Source: Methanoculleus sp. 7T
Lineage (GTDB): Archaea; Halobacteriota; Methanomicrobia; Methanomicrobiales; Methanoculleaceae
DNA: 64,000 nt
Reading direction: 5' to 3'
Assembly (NCBI RefSeq): GCF_023195915.1
Contig: NZ_JALPRP010000002.1
Location: 248,001 to 312,000, forward strand
In this document: positions 27,401 through 34,560 of the stretch, one piece after another
Layout of the letters: every line of letters begins with the position of its first letter
Position numbering within the stretch: the stretch's first letter is position 1
Notes under the pieces: model-generated
What the model saw: only the letters and a program-made list of their open reading frames with translations
Databases searched by the model: none
Told to the model about the DNA's origin: nothing
Program-made: the position numbers and the translations under genes

Positions 27401-28224
27401 CCTTCTCCCCCGGACATATATCCGGCTACTTCAAGCGCGTCGAGGGGAGCGAGCCCGGGAGCACCGGGAGCGTCGGGGCCGGCGTGGTCATCGACGAGGG
27501 GGTGCGCTCGACGGTTGTCCCTGCCGCGGCGACGAGCATCCGGGTGGTCCGGCCGGGCCGTGCGAGCGTCGGGTCGCCGCCGGTCGAGTACGCCCTCGAT
27601 CGGTTGGGGGTCACCGCTCATGTCACCACGGAGTGCCGGCTCCCCATCGGCGCCGGGTTCGGCCTCTCGGCGGCCGCACTTCTCTCGACGCTCACGGCGG
27701 CAAACTATCTCTTCGGCCTCGGCCTCTCGGCGGACGAGGTGGCAGCCAGGGCCCACGAGGCCGAGGTCTTCCACCGCACCGGCCTTGGGGATGTTGCCGC
27801 GAGTCAGGCCGGCGGGGTCGTCTGCAGGATGGGACCCGGCATCCACGCGGATATCACCCGCTTCTACCCCGAAGAGCCCCTCTACGCCATGAGCCTCGGC
27901 CCGCTCCCGACCGCCTCGGTCCTCTCGTCGCCCGATGCGATGGAGCGGATAGCAGCCGCGTATCCGGACCGCTGTCCCCGGGACCTCGCCGACTTCTGCC
28001 GGCTCTCAAGGGGGTTTGCCGAGAAGAGCGGGCTCATCGCGCCGGAGGTGCAGCAAGTGCTTCGCGCCTGCGACGCCGCGAGCGTCCCGGCGAGCATGAC
28101 GATGCTCGGAAACGGCGTCTTTGCCGCAGGAGTACCCGCCGAGGGGGTGCTCTCGGGGTTCGGGGAGGTCTACCGCCTCAACGTCGCACGCCGCGGCGCA
28201 TACTTAATCGAGATGAAACCATGA
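27382..28224 (+). CDS. pantoate kinase
   Basis: A 280-residue GHMP-superfamily kinase. The ATP loop reads LPIGAGFGLSAAALLS (about residues 88-103), and the N-terminal FSPGHISGYF and the GLGDVAASQAGG motif are typical of archaeal pantoate kinase. This enzyme phosphorylates pantoate to 4-phosphopantoate, which the next gene product condenses with beta-alanine; together they replace the bacterial PanC-CoaA route. The ATG lies inside the end of coaBC, so translation is coupled. The downstream start overlaps its stop (ATGA). Confidence 0.9.
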   Translation: MVRTAVAFSPGHISGYFKRVEGSEPGSTGSVGAGVVIDEGVRSTVVPAAATSIRVVRPGRASVGSPPVEYALDRLGVTAHVTTECRLPIGAGFGLSAAALLSTLTAANYLFGLGLSADEVAARAHEAEVFHRTGLGDVAASQAGGVVCRMGPGIHADITRFYPEEPLYAMSLGPLPTASVLSSPDAMERIAAAYPDRCPRDLADFCRLSRGFAEKSGLIAPEVQQVLRACDAASVPASMTMLGNGVFAAGVPAEGVLSGFGEVYRLNVARRGAYLIEMKP

Positions 28225-28952
28225 TTCCGAAAGACCATCCACGTTACCGCTCTCTCATCGCCCGCGAGCGGCTGGCCCGGTGCGCCCGCGAGGGCGTCGT
28301 CGCACTGGAAGGGCTTGCCGCCCACGGGCGCGGGGAGGCGTTCGATTACCTTATCGGCGAACGGACGAGCGAAAGCGCGCATCTAGCCGCCCGGACGGCC
28401 GCCGCGATGCTCCTCTCCGCCCGCCATGCAGTGATCTCAGTGAACGGGAACACCGCGGCGCTTGCGGCGGACGAGGTCGCGGCGCTTCAACGGGCGAGCG
28501 GCGCCGACGTCGAGGTGAACCTCTTCCACCGGACCGAGGAGCGGATAGCGATGATCACCCGGCTCCTTGAGGAGCACGGCGTCCGGGTCCTCTCCGGGAC
28601 GCCGGAACGGCTCGTCCCGCTCGCCCACGACCGCGGGCTCTGCCTCCCGGAGGGCATCGGGGACGCCGACGTGGTCCTCGTGCCGCTCGAGGACGGGGAC
28701 CGCTGCGAGGCGCTCCGAAAGATGGGCAAAGTGGTCATCACCGTCGACCTAAACCCGCTCTCCCGGACCGCACGCACGGCGACCCTGACGGTCGTCGATG
28801 AACTGACGCGTGCGCTCCCCGCGATCACCGCGGCGTGCGCCTCCCTCGACCCCGGCGAGCGCGAGCGCCTGGTCGCCTCGCTTGACAATACCTATCTTCT
28901 TCGGGCGGCAATAGATGAGATGAGAGAGAGACTGGCCCATGCTCTGGAGTGA
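28221..28952 (+). CDS. 4-phosphopantoate-beta-alanine ligase (phosphopantothenate synthetase)
   Basis: A 243-residue protein of the archaeal DUF137/PPS family: an IPKDHPRYRSL start, AFDYLIGE near residue 40, VISVNGNTAALAADEV near 72, EVNLFHRTEER near 97, and VVITVDLNPLSRTA near 175. It condenses 4-phosphopantoate and beta-alanine using ATP. The partner kinase is immediately upstream. Its 3' end overlaps the RFC-like gene by 14 bases. Confidence 0.92.
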   Translation: MIPKDHPRYRSLIARERLARCAREGVVALEGLAAHGRGEAFDYLIGERTSESAHLAARTAAAMLLSARHAVISVNGNTAALAADEVAALQRASGADVEVNLFHRTEERIAMITRLLEEHGVRVLSGTPERLVPLAHDRGLCLPEGIGDADVVLVPLEDGDRCEALRKMGKVVITVDLNPLSRTARTATLTVVDELTRALPAITAACASLDPGERERLVASLDNTYLLRAAIDEMRERLAHALE

Positions 28953-29952
28953 GGTCTACCGCCCGAAGCGGTGCGACGATATCATCGGACAGGACGAGGT
29001 CGTCCGCTACCTTGTCTCGTTTGCGGACGCGCGGAGCGTGCCCCATATGCTCATCTCAGGCCCGCACGGCACCGGCAAGACCATAGCCGTCGAGTGTATG
29101 GCGCGAAGGCTCTACGCCGAGAACTGGGAGGCGAACACGAGCGTCTTCAGCGCCGCCGACCTCCTCGGGAGAGGGAGGAGCGCTCTTGAGACCGATGAGC
29201 GCTTTGCCCAGATCTACCGGAAGGACCAGAGCCTGATCGTCAACTTCAAGTACATCGTGAAGTGGTACGCCTCGATGCGTCCGCTCGACGCCGACTTCAA
29301 ACTGATGGTCTTTGAGGACGCCGAGGACCTGACGTTTGAGGCGCAGCAGGCCCTGCGGCGGACCATGGAGCGCTACAGCGCCACATGCCGGTTCATCTTC
29401 GTCACCACCCGGCCTTCGGCGGTCATCCCCGCCATCGCGTCGCGGTGCCTGCCGCTCTTCTTCGCCCCGCTCGAGAGCGCAACCGTCCGCGCCCGCCTTG
29501 AGGAGATCCTCGCCGCCGAGGGGGCCGCGCTCCCGGCCGACGACCTCGACCTGATCGTCCATGCCGCACAGGGCGACCTGCGGCGGGCGATCGTCTACCT
29601 GCAACTCGCCGTCGAGTTGGGGGACGACTTCGACCTCGCGGAGGTCTCGCGCTCCGAGACCGGGAACGTGGCCGCATCTGCGTTCGACGCCGTACGGGCC
29701 GGCAACTTCGACGCCGCACGCCGGATCGCCGAGTCGCTGATGATCGAGTACGGGCTCTCGGCGCGGGAGGTCGTCCACGAACTCCGGCAGGTGGTCAGGC
29801 GCGAATGCTACAGCCACCCGGTCCTTGCCGTCGCGCTCGCCGACGCGGACCACCGGCTCTGCCACAACGCAAACGACTTTGTGCAGGTCAATGCACTTCT
29901 TGCCCGGATTGCTCGGGAGGTGTTCGGTGAAGAAAGTACAGCAACACTATGA
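28939..29952 (+). CDS. second, divergent replication factor C small subunit
   Basis: A 337-residue RFC-type AAA+ protein. The RFC box is SEVYRPKRCDDIIGQ, Walker A GPHGTGKT (41-48) and the arginine-finger motif SRC (168-170). Walker B differs: where RfcS has LDEADAL this protein has FEDAEDL (125-131), so the usual DE pair is reversed to ED. An insert of about 15 residues with LGRGRSALETDE follows the first helix. Methanosarcina has two different RFC small-subunit-type proteins plus a large subunit, and this is probably the equivalent of its second one. Position in the CoA operon suggests shared transcription, not shared function. Confidence 0.85.
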   Translation: MLWSEVYRPKRCDDIIGQDEVVRYLVSFADARSVPHMLISGPHGTGKTIAVECMARRLYAENWEANTSVFSAADLLGRGRSALETDERFAQIYRKDQSLIVNFKYIVKWYASMRPLDADFKLMVFEDAEDLTFEAQQALRRTMERYSATCRFIFVTTRPSAVIPAIASRCLPLFFAPLESATVRARLEEILAAEGAALPADDLDLIVHAAQGDLRRAIVYLQLAVELGDDFDLAEVSRSETGNVAASAFDAVRAGNFDAARRIAESLMIEYGLSAREVVHELRQVVRRECYSHPVLAVALADADHRLCHNANDFVQVNALLARIAREVFGEESTATL

Positions 29953-30643
29953 CGAGGTCGCGGATATCTACGACGACCGCTACGACGGCCACCGCGGGAG
30001 GTGTTACCACGGGCACATCTCCGACCATGTGATGAACGCGCTCCCGAAGGGGGGTCTCCTCCTCGACATCGGGTGCGGGACCGGGCTCTTTGTGGAGCGC
30101 TACGTCGAGGAGGGCGGCCGGGCGGTCGGCCTCGATATCAGCCCCGGCATGGTCCGGCACGGGCGGCAGCGCTGTCCTGACAGCGAGTTCTGCGTCGGGA
30201 CCGCCGATATCCTCCCATTCCGGGACGCCACTTTCGATGCCCTCGCAAGCCTGCTCGCCTTCAGTTACGTCCCCGACCCGGAGGCTATGCTCCGGGAGTC
30301 CTACCGGGTCTTGAAGCCCGGCGGCCGGATCGCCGTCTGCACCCTCTCGCGGACGGTCTTTACGAGCGTCGTCCCGCTCATCTACCGGATGGGAGAGAAG
30401 GCCGGCCTAAAGAGCGTCTGCGTCGGAGACTTCGACGAGCACTACTACACCAACGACGAGATTGCCTCACTCTTCAGCGAGGCCGGGTTCGAGGACGTCT
30501 CGGTCAGCCGGTGCACGTTTGCGCATTTAAGCCTCGCAGACCCGATATTTACACTCGCCCGGAAGGTGGAGCCCTTCGTTGAGGAGAACCTCCCCTACCT
30601 CGCCTATAACGTCTGTGCGGCCGGAAAAAAACCGGAAGATTGA
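29927..30643 (+). CDS. class I SAM-dependent methyltransferase (UbiE/COQ5-like)
   Basis: A 238-residue protein starting at GTG, 26 bases inside the end of the second RFC gene. SAM motif I is LLDIGCGTGLFVERY (about residues 41-55); GLDISPGMV follows near 67, DILPFRDATFD near 93, and the post-motif SYRVLKPGGR near 125. The YDEVADIYDDRYD beginning is common in methyltransferases acting on small molecules. The substrate is unknown. Overlap with the upstream gene indicates translational coupling at the end of a long operon. Confidence 0.82.
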   Translation: MKKVQQHYDEVADIYDDRYDGHRGRCYHGHISDHVMNALPKGGLLLDIGCGTGLFVERYVEEGGRAVGLDISPGMVRHGRQRCPDSEFCVGTADILPFRDATFDALASLLAFSYVPDPEAMLRESYRVLKPGGRIAVCTLSRTVFTSVVPLIYRMGEKAGLKSVCVGDFDEHYYTNDEIASLFSEAGFEDVSVSRCTFAHLSLADPIFTLARKVEPFVEENLPYLAYNVCAAGKKPED

Positions 30644-30883
30644 GGGGGCGCACACTTACATCCCAACAGGTCGGTTCCGTGAGGAGGGGGCAGGGGCACT
30701 ATCCCACCCGGACCGACGCAAGGTGGGGCCGTAGAGCGGTTACGCCCCGCCCTCGCGGCAAATCTGCTCTCCGTACTTCTTGCTTAGGCAGTCGCTAGGC
30801 GCCGGCCGCATCGAGAGACTTCGCTTTACGCTACGGAGACGATAGCTGAATAGTTATATCCCGCCTTTTCGAACAACTCCTCA

Positions 30884-31157
30884 ATGGAGCCGGTCGATAT
30901 CGTCCTGACGAAGGATACGTTCGAGGTCCTTGGACCCGGGACCCGGCTTGATATTTTAAAGACCTTATCCTCACGCAGGATGACGGTCACGGAACTCGCG
31001 GACAGCCAGTCCACGGTTCATCACCACCTGCAGAGGCTAGCCGACGCCGGTCTTGTCGCCGCCGACGATGGCGGGCACGCCTGGGTGTATTACGCGCTCG
31101 CGATGATCGGGGAGTCCCGGCAGCAGAGGACTTCTCTGTGGATGAGGGAGTCATGTA
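30884..31157 (+). pseudogene. decayed copy of the membrane-anchored winged-helix regulator
   Basis: The first 75 or so codons are close to the intact regulator at 33775 (both begin MEPVDIVLTKDTFEVL). Two deletions spoil this copy. Twelve bases are lost after ELADS, removing four residues of the helix-turn-helix. About 210 bases are lost between two GCGCTC words, removing the first membrane segment and shifting the rest. The frame stays open by chance to 31402, across the conserved leader. The promoter before it (AGTTATAT, about 30852) is almost the same as that of the intact gene. Confidence 0.75.
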
Positions 31158-31398
31158 ATCTATATACGCTTTTCACATCCGTTCGACCGAGATCGAACGC
31201 TTTCAACGGTCTTATCGCACCAAAAGACCAAAAAACAGTTGTAGATACTCCACGCGGCACCCCTGCCGGCGCGGTGTTTATTCATCGGCGGCCCGGGGCC
31301 GAGGTGCGCTCTGCGTGCCCAAAGACACCGGTTTCGCCGGTGTTCACGAGGAACAACCGCTGCGGCTCTCTGCCCCGGCGGCTATGGAGGTTAGATGA
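31158..31398 (+). promoter_or_regulatory. serpin 1 promoter with palindromic operator and long conserved leader
   Basis: TATA box TCTATATAC (31159-31167), then the palindrome CGTTCGACCGAGATCGAACG (31180-31199, 7-bp arms, 6-bp spacer) centred 26 bp downstream, where transcription should begin. The 200-base leader that follows is similar to that before the C39 gene and ends with a small hairpin (CACCGG-TTTCG-CCGGTG, about 31329-31345) and GGAGG at 31386-31390. Confidence 0.7.
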
Positions 31399-32670
31399 AT
31401 GAGAACAGATCCTTTCCCGAATATTTGCATTCTGCTGGTTCTGGCATCGCTGGTCGCACTCGGCTGTATGGTCGCGGGATGCGCCGGGATACCGGGAACG
31501 ATGCCCGCAAGCACCACCCTGCCGACAGGGACGATCAACGTAACACCTGGAAATAGCTGGTTCGCGTTCGATCTCTACCGGTGCCTCGCGACCGACCCGG
31601 TTCATGCGGGCGAAAACATCTTCTTCTCGCCCTACAGCATCTCGTCGGCCCTTGCGATCACCCGTGAAGGTGCCCGCGGCACGACCGCCGACGAGATCGA
31701 ATCGGTGCTGCACCTTCCGGAGAACGAGACCATCCGGAGAGCCGGGTTTGCCGGGCTGGATGCCTGGCTGAACCGGGGGAACGGCAACTACACCCTCCAC
31801 ACGGCAAACGCCCTCTGGGCAGAGGAGACCTACCCGTTCCTCCCGGACTACATCGACGTGGCCGCTCGCTGGTACGGAGCAAACGTCACGAACCTCGACT
31901 TCAAGAACAAACCCGAGGGGTCGCGGGAGACGATCAACCAGTGGGTGGAGGAGCGGACCGAAGATCGGATCCGCGACCTGTTACCAGATGGTTCAGTCAA
32001 CCCCCTGACCCGGCTCGTGATCACGAACGCGATCTACTTCAAGGGCACCTGGGCCGAGCAGTTCGACCCCGACAGGACGACCGATGAGGGGTTCCGGGTT
32101 GCACCGGACGAGACCGTGACCGTCCCGATGATGCACGGGGACGCCGTCTATGGGTATACAGAGACCGAAGCCCTCCAGGCGCTCGAGATGCCATATGCCC
32201 ACGAGAGCGGGAACGGCCTTGCGATGCTCGTCCTTCTGCCGAAGGAAGATAACCTGACGGCTGCCGAAGAGGCCTTCGACGACGAAACGGTTGCAGGACT
32301 CCGGAAGTCATTGATACAGAAGCGCGTCATGGTCTTCTTCCCGAAGTTCACGCTTGATGCAGAGTACAGCCTTCGGGGAACCCTTTCGGCGATGGGGATG
32401 CCGACGGCGTTTACCGACGATGCCGACCTCTCCGGGATGGACGGCACAAGGGGTCTCTTCATCAGCAACGTCGTCCATAAGGCGTTCGTGGACGTGAACG
32501 AGGAGGGGACCGAGGCCGCGGCAGCGACCGGTGTTGTGATAGCGGAGGGTGTACAGCCGGAGCTCGCACCCGTCTTCCGTGCGGACCACCCGTTTGTCTT
32601 CCTCATCGTCGAGAAGGACACCGGCACGATCCTCTTCATGGGGAGGGTCGTTAACCCCGAAGGCCCGTGA
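31399..32670 (+). CDS. secreted serpin (serine/cysteine protease inhibitor), lipoprotein-like
   Basis: A 423-residue serpin. The N-terminus has a hydrophobic signal sequence ending in a lipobox-like VAGC near residue 28, suggesting a lipid-anchored exported protein. The serpin fold begins near residue 50 with FAFDLYR and has the breach/shutter words FFSPYSISSALAI, GARGTTADEI, ITNAIYFKGTW and PVFRADHPFVFLI. The hinge of the reactive loop, NEEGTEAAAAT (near 372-382), has the small-residue run expected of an inhibitory serpin. The target protease is unknown. A second serpin with strong similarity lies at 36306, and a C39-like protein lies between them. Confidence 0.93.
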   Translation: MRTDPFPNICILLVLASLVALGCMVAGCAGIPGTMPASTTLPTGTINVTPGNSWFAFDLYRCLATDPVHAGENIFFSPYSISSALAITREGARGTTADEIESVLHLPENETIRRAGFAGLDAWLNRGNGNYTLHTANALWAEETYPFLPDYIDVAARWYGANVTNLDFKNKPEGSRETINQWVEERTEDRIRDLLPDGSVNPLTRLVITNAIYFKGTWAEQFDPDRTTDEGFRVAPDETVTVPMMHGDAVYGYTETEALQALEMPYAHESGNGLAMLVLLPKEDNLTAAEEAFDDETVAGLRKSLIQKRVMVFFPKFTLDAEYSLRGTLSAMGMPTAFTDDADLSGMDGTRGLFISNVVHKAFVDVNEEGTEAAAATGVVIAEGVQPELAPVFRADHPFVFLIVEKDTGTILFMGRVVNPEGP

Positions 32671-32701
32671 AGGGGAGGGTGTTCTCTCCCCTACCCGGGG
32701 G

Positions 32702-32800
32702 CGGCAGGGTGCCCTCCCATCCATAGTCTCGATGCCCGCCGCACTCGCCCACCCGCGTAATCCCTGCAGGAGGCCAGAGAAAAGAACACGGGCACGGCAC
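32702..32800 (+). repeat. duplicated 3' flank of serpin 1
   Basis: This stretch (from GGCAGGGTGCCCTCCCATCC onward) is closely similar to 37677-37772 behind serpin 2. It shows that the duplication unit extends about 120 bases beyond each serpin stop. No gene is seen in it. Confidence 0.75.
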
Positions 32801-32883
32801 AGGCGGATGAAGAGGCGGTTGACGATTACGAAGGCGTTGCCGAGAACGCCACCTTGATGGCCGGCGAGGGGGACGACATCACC
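32800..32883 (+). pseudogene. internal fragment of a C39-like secreted protein gene
   Basis: Translated in the frame starting at 32800, it reads YEGVAENATLMAGEGDDI, which matches YEAVAKNVTLMADEEDDI in the C39-like protein at 34561-35886 (about 13 of 18 residues). Nothing of the rest of that gene remains. It marks a lost further copy of the C39-like gene next to serpin 1. Confidence 0.6.
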
Positions 32884-32937
32884 ATCAGACTTATCTCTGA
32901 AAAACCCAATCTCCCAGTAACAAAGAGGTGTAACGTC

Positions 32938-33213
32938 ATGCTGGTCACATTTGAAGTAACCTATGCTGAGGGATGGTGGAGCGCCAGCGCACATGCACCT
33001 GGGAATGCCATCTGTACCCAGGGCAAGAGCGTTGGAGAACTCATCGACAACATCCTGGAAGCAACGTCGCTCCATTACGCGGAAGAACTCGAAGCGGGAG
33101 AACGGATCACCATTGTAACCGGGTATAAGTCGGAGACCCACGAACAGGAGAGCCCGATCCCATCAAATTTCGAATACAAGGTCGATATCATTGCCGCGAC
33201 ACCCGGTTGTTAG
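32938..33213 (+). CDS. HicB-like antitoxin
   Basis: A 91-residue protein with the HicB/UPF0150-type partial RNase H fold: a TFEVTYAEGWWSASAHAP strand pair, then GKSVGELIDNILEATSLHY. The ATG at 32938 is preceded by AGAGGTG. It overlaps the HicA-like gene by 23 bases, the usual coupling of a toxin-antitoxin pair. A DNA-binding tail is not obvious. It probably neutralises the adjacent toxin and may autoregulate the pair. The module lies between two gene fragments, consistent with insertion. Confidence 0.65.
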   Translation: MLVTFEVTYAEGWWSASAHAPGNAICTQGKSVGELIDNILEATSLHYAEELEAGERITIVTGYKSETHEQESPIPSNFEYKVDIIAATPGC

Positions 33214-33433
33214 TGGATTTAAGACGATCAAAGTCCTTGAAAAACTCGGTTTTTCTTTTCTCCGGCAGGTCGGGAGCCATGTCCAGATGCGTAAGGTTGT
33301 TGGAGATAAACGGCTCCGGGTTACCATACCCCTTCACGACGAACTCAGCATGGCCACGCAGAACACAATCGTCACCGACGTCGCAGAATTTGAGGGTATG
33401 ACAAAAGAGCAAATCTACGATCTCTTACGGTAA
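33191..33433 (+). CDS. HicA-like mRNA interferase toxin
   Basis: An 80-residue protein with the HicA/YcfA double-stranded-RNA-binding-like fold: RHPVVSGFKTIKVLEKLGFSF, the active-site QVGSHVQMRK (histidine near residue 29), and the TIPLHDELSMATQNTIV segment. It starts at TTG, a weak start that could keep toxin level below antitoxin level. HicA toxins bind and cut mRNA. Both genes look intact. Confidence 0.72.
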   Translation: MPRHPVVSGFKTIKVLEKLGFSFLRQVGSHVQMRKVVGDKRLRVTIPLHDELSMATQNTIVTDVAEFEGMTKEQIYDLLR

Positions 33434-33489
33434 CCCTCTTCTTAAGCCAACAAATATCCTTCCGCGAATCGAGAATGTATCCCATCTCC

Positions 33490-33735
33490 TCACGAAGGCC
33501 GGAGCCGAGAGTGGATCTGGAGCTTCTTTGCAAGCGCCAAGTCCCGGATCTCGCCGCCGACCGAGAGGACGGATTCGGGCGCTCCTTCTCCAATGTAACC
33601 TCCGACCACAGTGAACACCCTCCCATAGTGGGGCTCCTCCTTGACCTCGGGGCGGGGCTGGTTGCCGTAACCGGGACGAGCAGCAGAGAAGAGGGCGAAC
33701 GATCCGGCCGCATGGAGGAGATGCGTGGACGATAA
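33490..33735 (-). pseudogene. open fragment resembling the 3' part of the AIR-synthase-like gene
   Basis: On the minus strand an open frame without a start codon ends at 33490. Part of it reads GYIGEGAPESVLSVGGEIRD, resembling GYVEEGKPESVLKVDGEIRD in the intact protein encoded at 37846-39174; the DNA is also similar (33537-33590 versus about 38003-38050). The flanking parts do not match, so this is at best a small relic. Confidence 0.4.
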
Positions 33736-33774
33736 GGGAACAGTTATATGTCGCCTTTCCTGAATAACTCCTCA
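33735..33774 (+). promoter_or_regulatory. promoter of the winged-helix regulator
   Basis: ACAGTTATATG (about 33740-33750) is a TATA box about 30 bases before the ATG at 33775, implying a leaderless or nearly leaderless transcript. The sequence up to and beyond the start (CTCCTCAATGGAGCCGGTCG) is shared with the decayed copy at 30850-30900. Confidence 0.6.
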
Positions 33775-34317
33775 ATGGAGCCGGTCGATATCGTCCTGAC
33801 GAAGGATACGTTCGAGGTCCTTGCATCCGAGACCCGGCTTAACATCCTAAAGGCCTTATCCCCACGCAGGATGACGGTCACGGAACTCGCGGACAGCCTT
33901 GACCTGGCAAAGTCCACAGTTCATCACCACCTGCAGAGGCTGGCCGACGCCGGTCTTGTCGCCGCCGATGATGGCGGGCACGCTTGGGTGTATTACGCGC
34001 TCACGCCGGAGGGGCGGGGCCTCCTGCAGCCGCACGACGGCGCCCGGATCAGGGTTCTCCTGACTGCAGGGCTGGCAAGCCTCGCCGGAGGGGTCTGTGC
34101 CGTCGCGGCCTTCCTGACGGCGCCGGCCCGGGACGGGGCGTTGCCCCCGCTCCCGGGAGGGGGAGGCATCCCGGTCCCGGAGGGGCCTCCCGTGGAACTG
34201 CTCGTTGTCGGGATCGCGCTCGCGGTGATCGGGGGAGTCCTGGTGGCGTATGCCTGCGCCCGGCGACGGAACAGACGTGCGGTGGGGGGTTTCCCTGCGG
34301 ACAGAAAAGCCACGTAA
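33775..34317 (+). CDS. membrane-anchored ArsR-like winged-helix transcriptional regulator
   Basis: A 180-residue protein. Residues 10-85 form an ArsR-type winged helix: FEVLASETRLNILKAL, then MTVTELADSLDLAKSTVHHHLQRL as the helix-turn-helix and a GGHAWVYYALTPEG wing. Two hydrophobic segments follow (about 102-122 and 140-162) before a basic RRRNRRAV end, so DNA binding is probably tethered to the membrane. It may sense an envelope or external signal. Its stop is followed at once by the TATA box of the C39-like gene. A damaged second copy lies upstream of serpin 1. The target DNA is inferred to be the GTTCGA palindromes; not shown. Confidence 0.82.
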   Translation: MEPVDIVLTKDTFEVLASETRLNILKALSPRRMTVTELADSLDLAKSTVHHHLQRLADAGLVAADDGGHAWVYYALTPEGRGLLQPHDGARIRVLLTAGLASLAGGVCAVAAFLTAPARDGALPPLPGGGGIPVPEGPPVELLVVGIALAVIGGVLVAYACARRRNRRAVGGFPADRKAT

Positions 34318-34560
34318 TCCCTATATGTAGTTTTCGGATACGTTCGACCGGGATCGAACATTTTCGCCGGTTTTATCGCACCGGGAGACCAAAAGGCTGC
34401 TGTAGATGCCGCATGCGGCGCCCGTAGCCAGCGTAGTGTTCATTCATCGATGGTTCGGGACCGAAGTGTGCGCTCTGCATGCCCGGAGGCATCGGTTTCG
34501 CCGGTATTCACGAGGAATAATCGTTGCGGCTCCATGCCTCAATGGCTATGGAGGTTAAGA
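34318..34560 (+). promoter_or_regulatory. C39-like gene promoter with palindromic operator and long conserved leader
   Basis: TATA box CCCTATATGTAG (34319-34330) follows the regulator's stop directly. The palindrome GTTCGACCGGGATCGAAC (34342-34359) is centred about 26 bp downstream. The remaining leader matches that of serpin 1 along most of its length, with the same small hairpin (ATCGG-TTTCG-CCGGT) and GGAGG at 34550-34554. Confidence 0.7.

Noticed and set aside
30644-30883. Possible small RNA gene before the regulator relic
   Set aside because: Some short inverted words exist, but no stable conserved fold or second copy could be seen.
31158-31402. Coding extension of the damaged regulator across the leader
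   Set aside because: The frame there is out of register with the intact gene and covers the TATA box, palindrome and leader shared with the C39-like gene.
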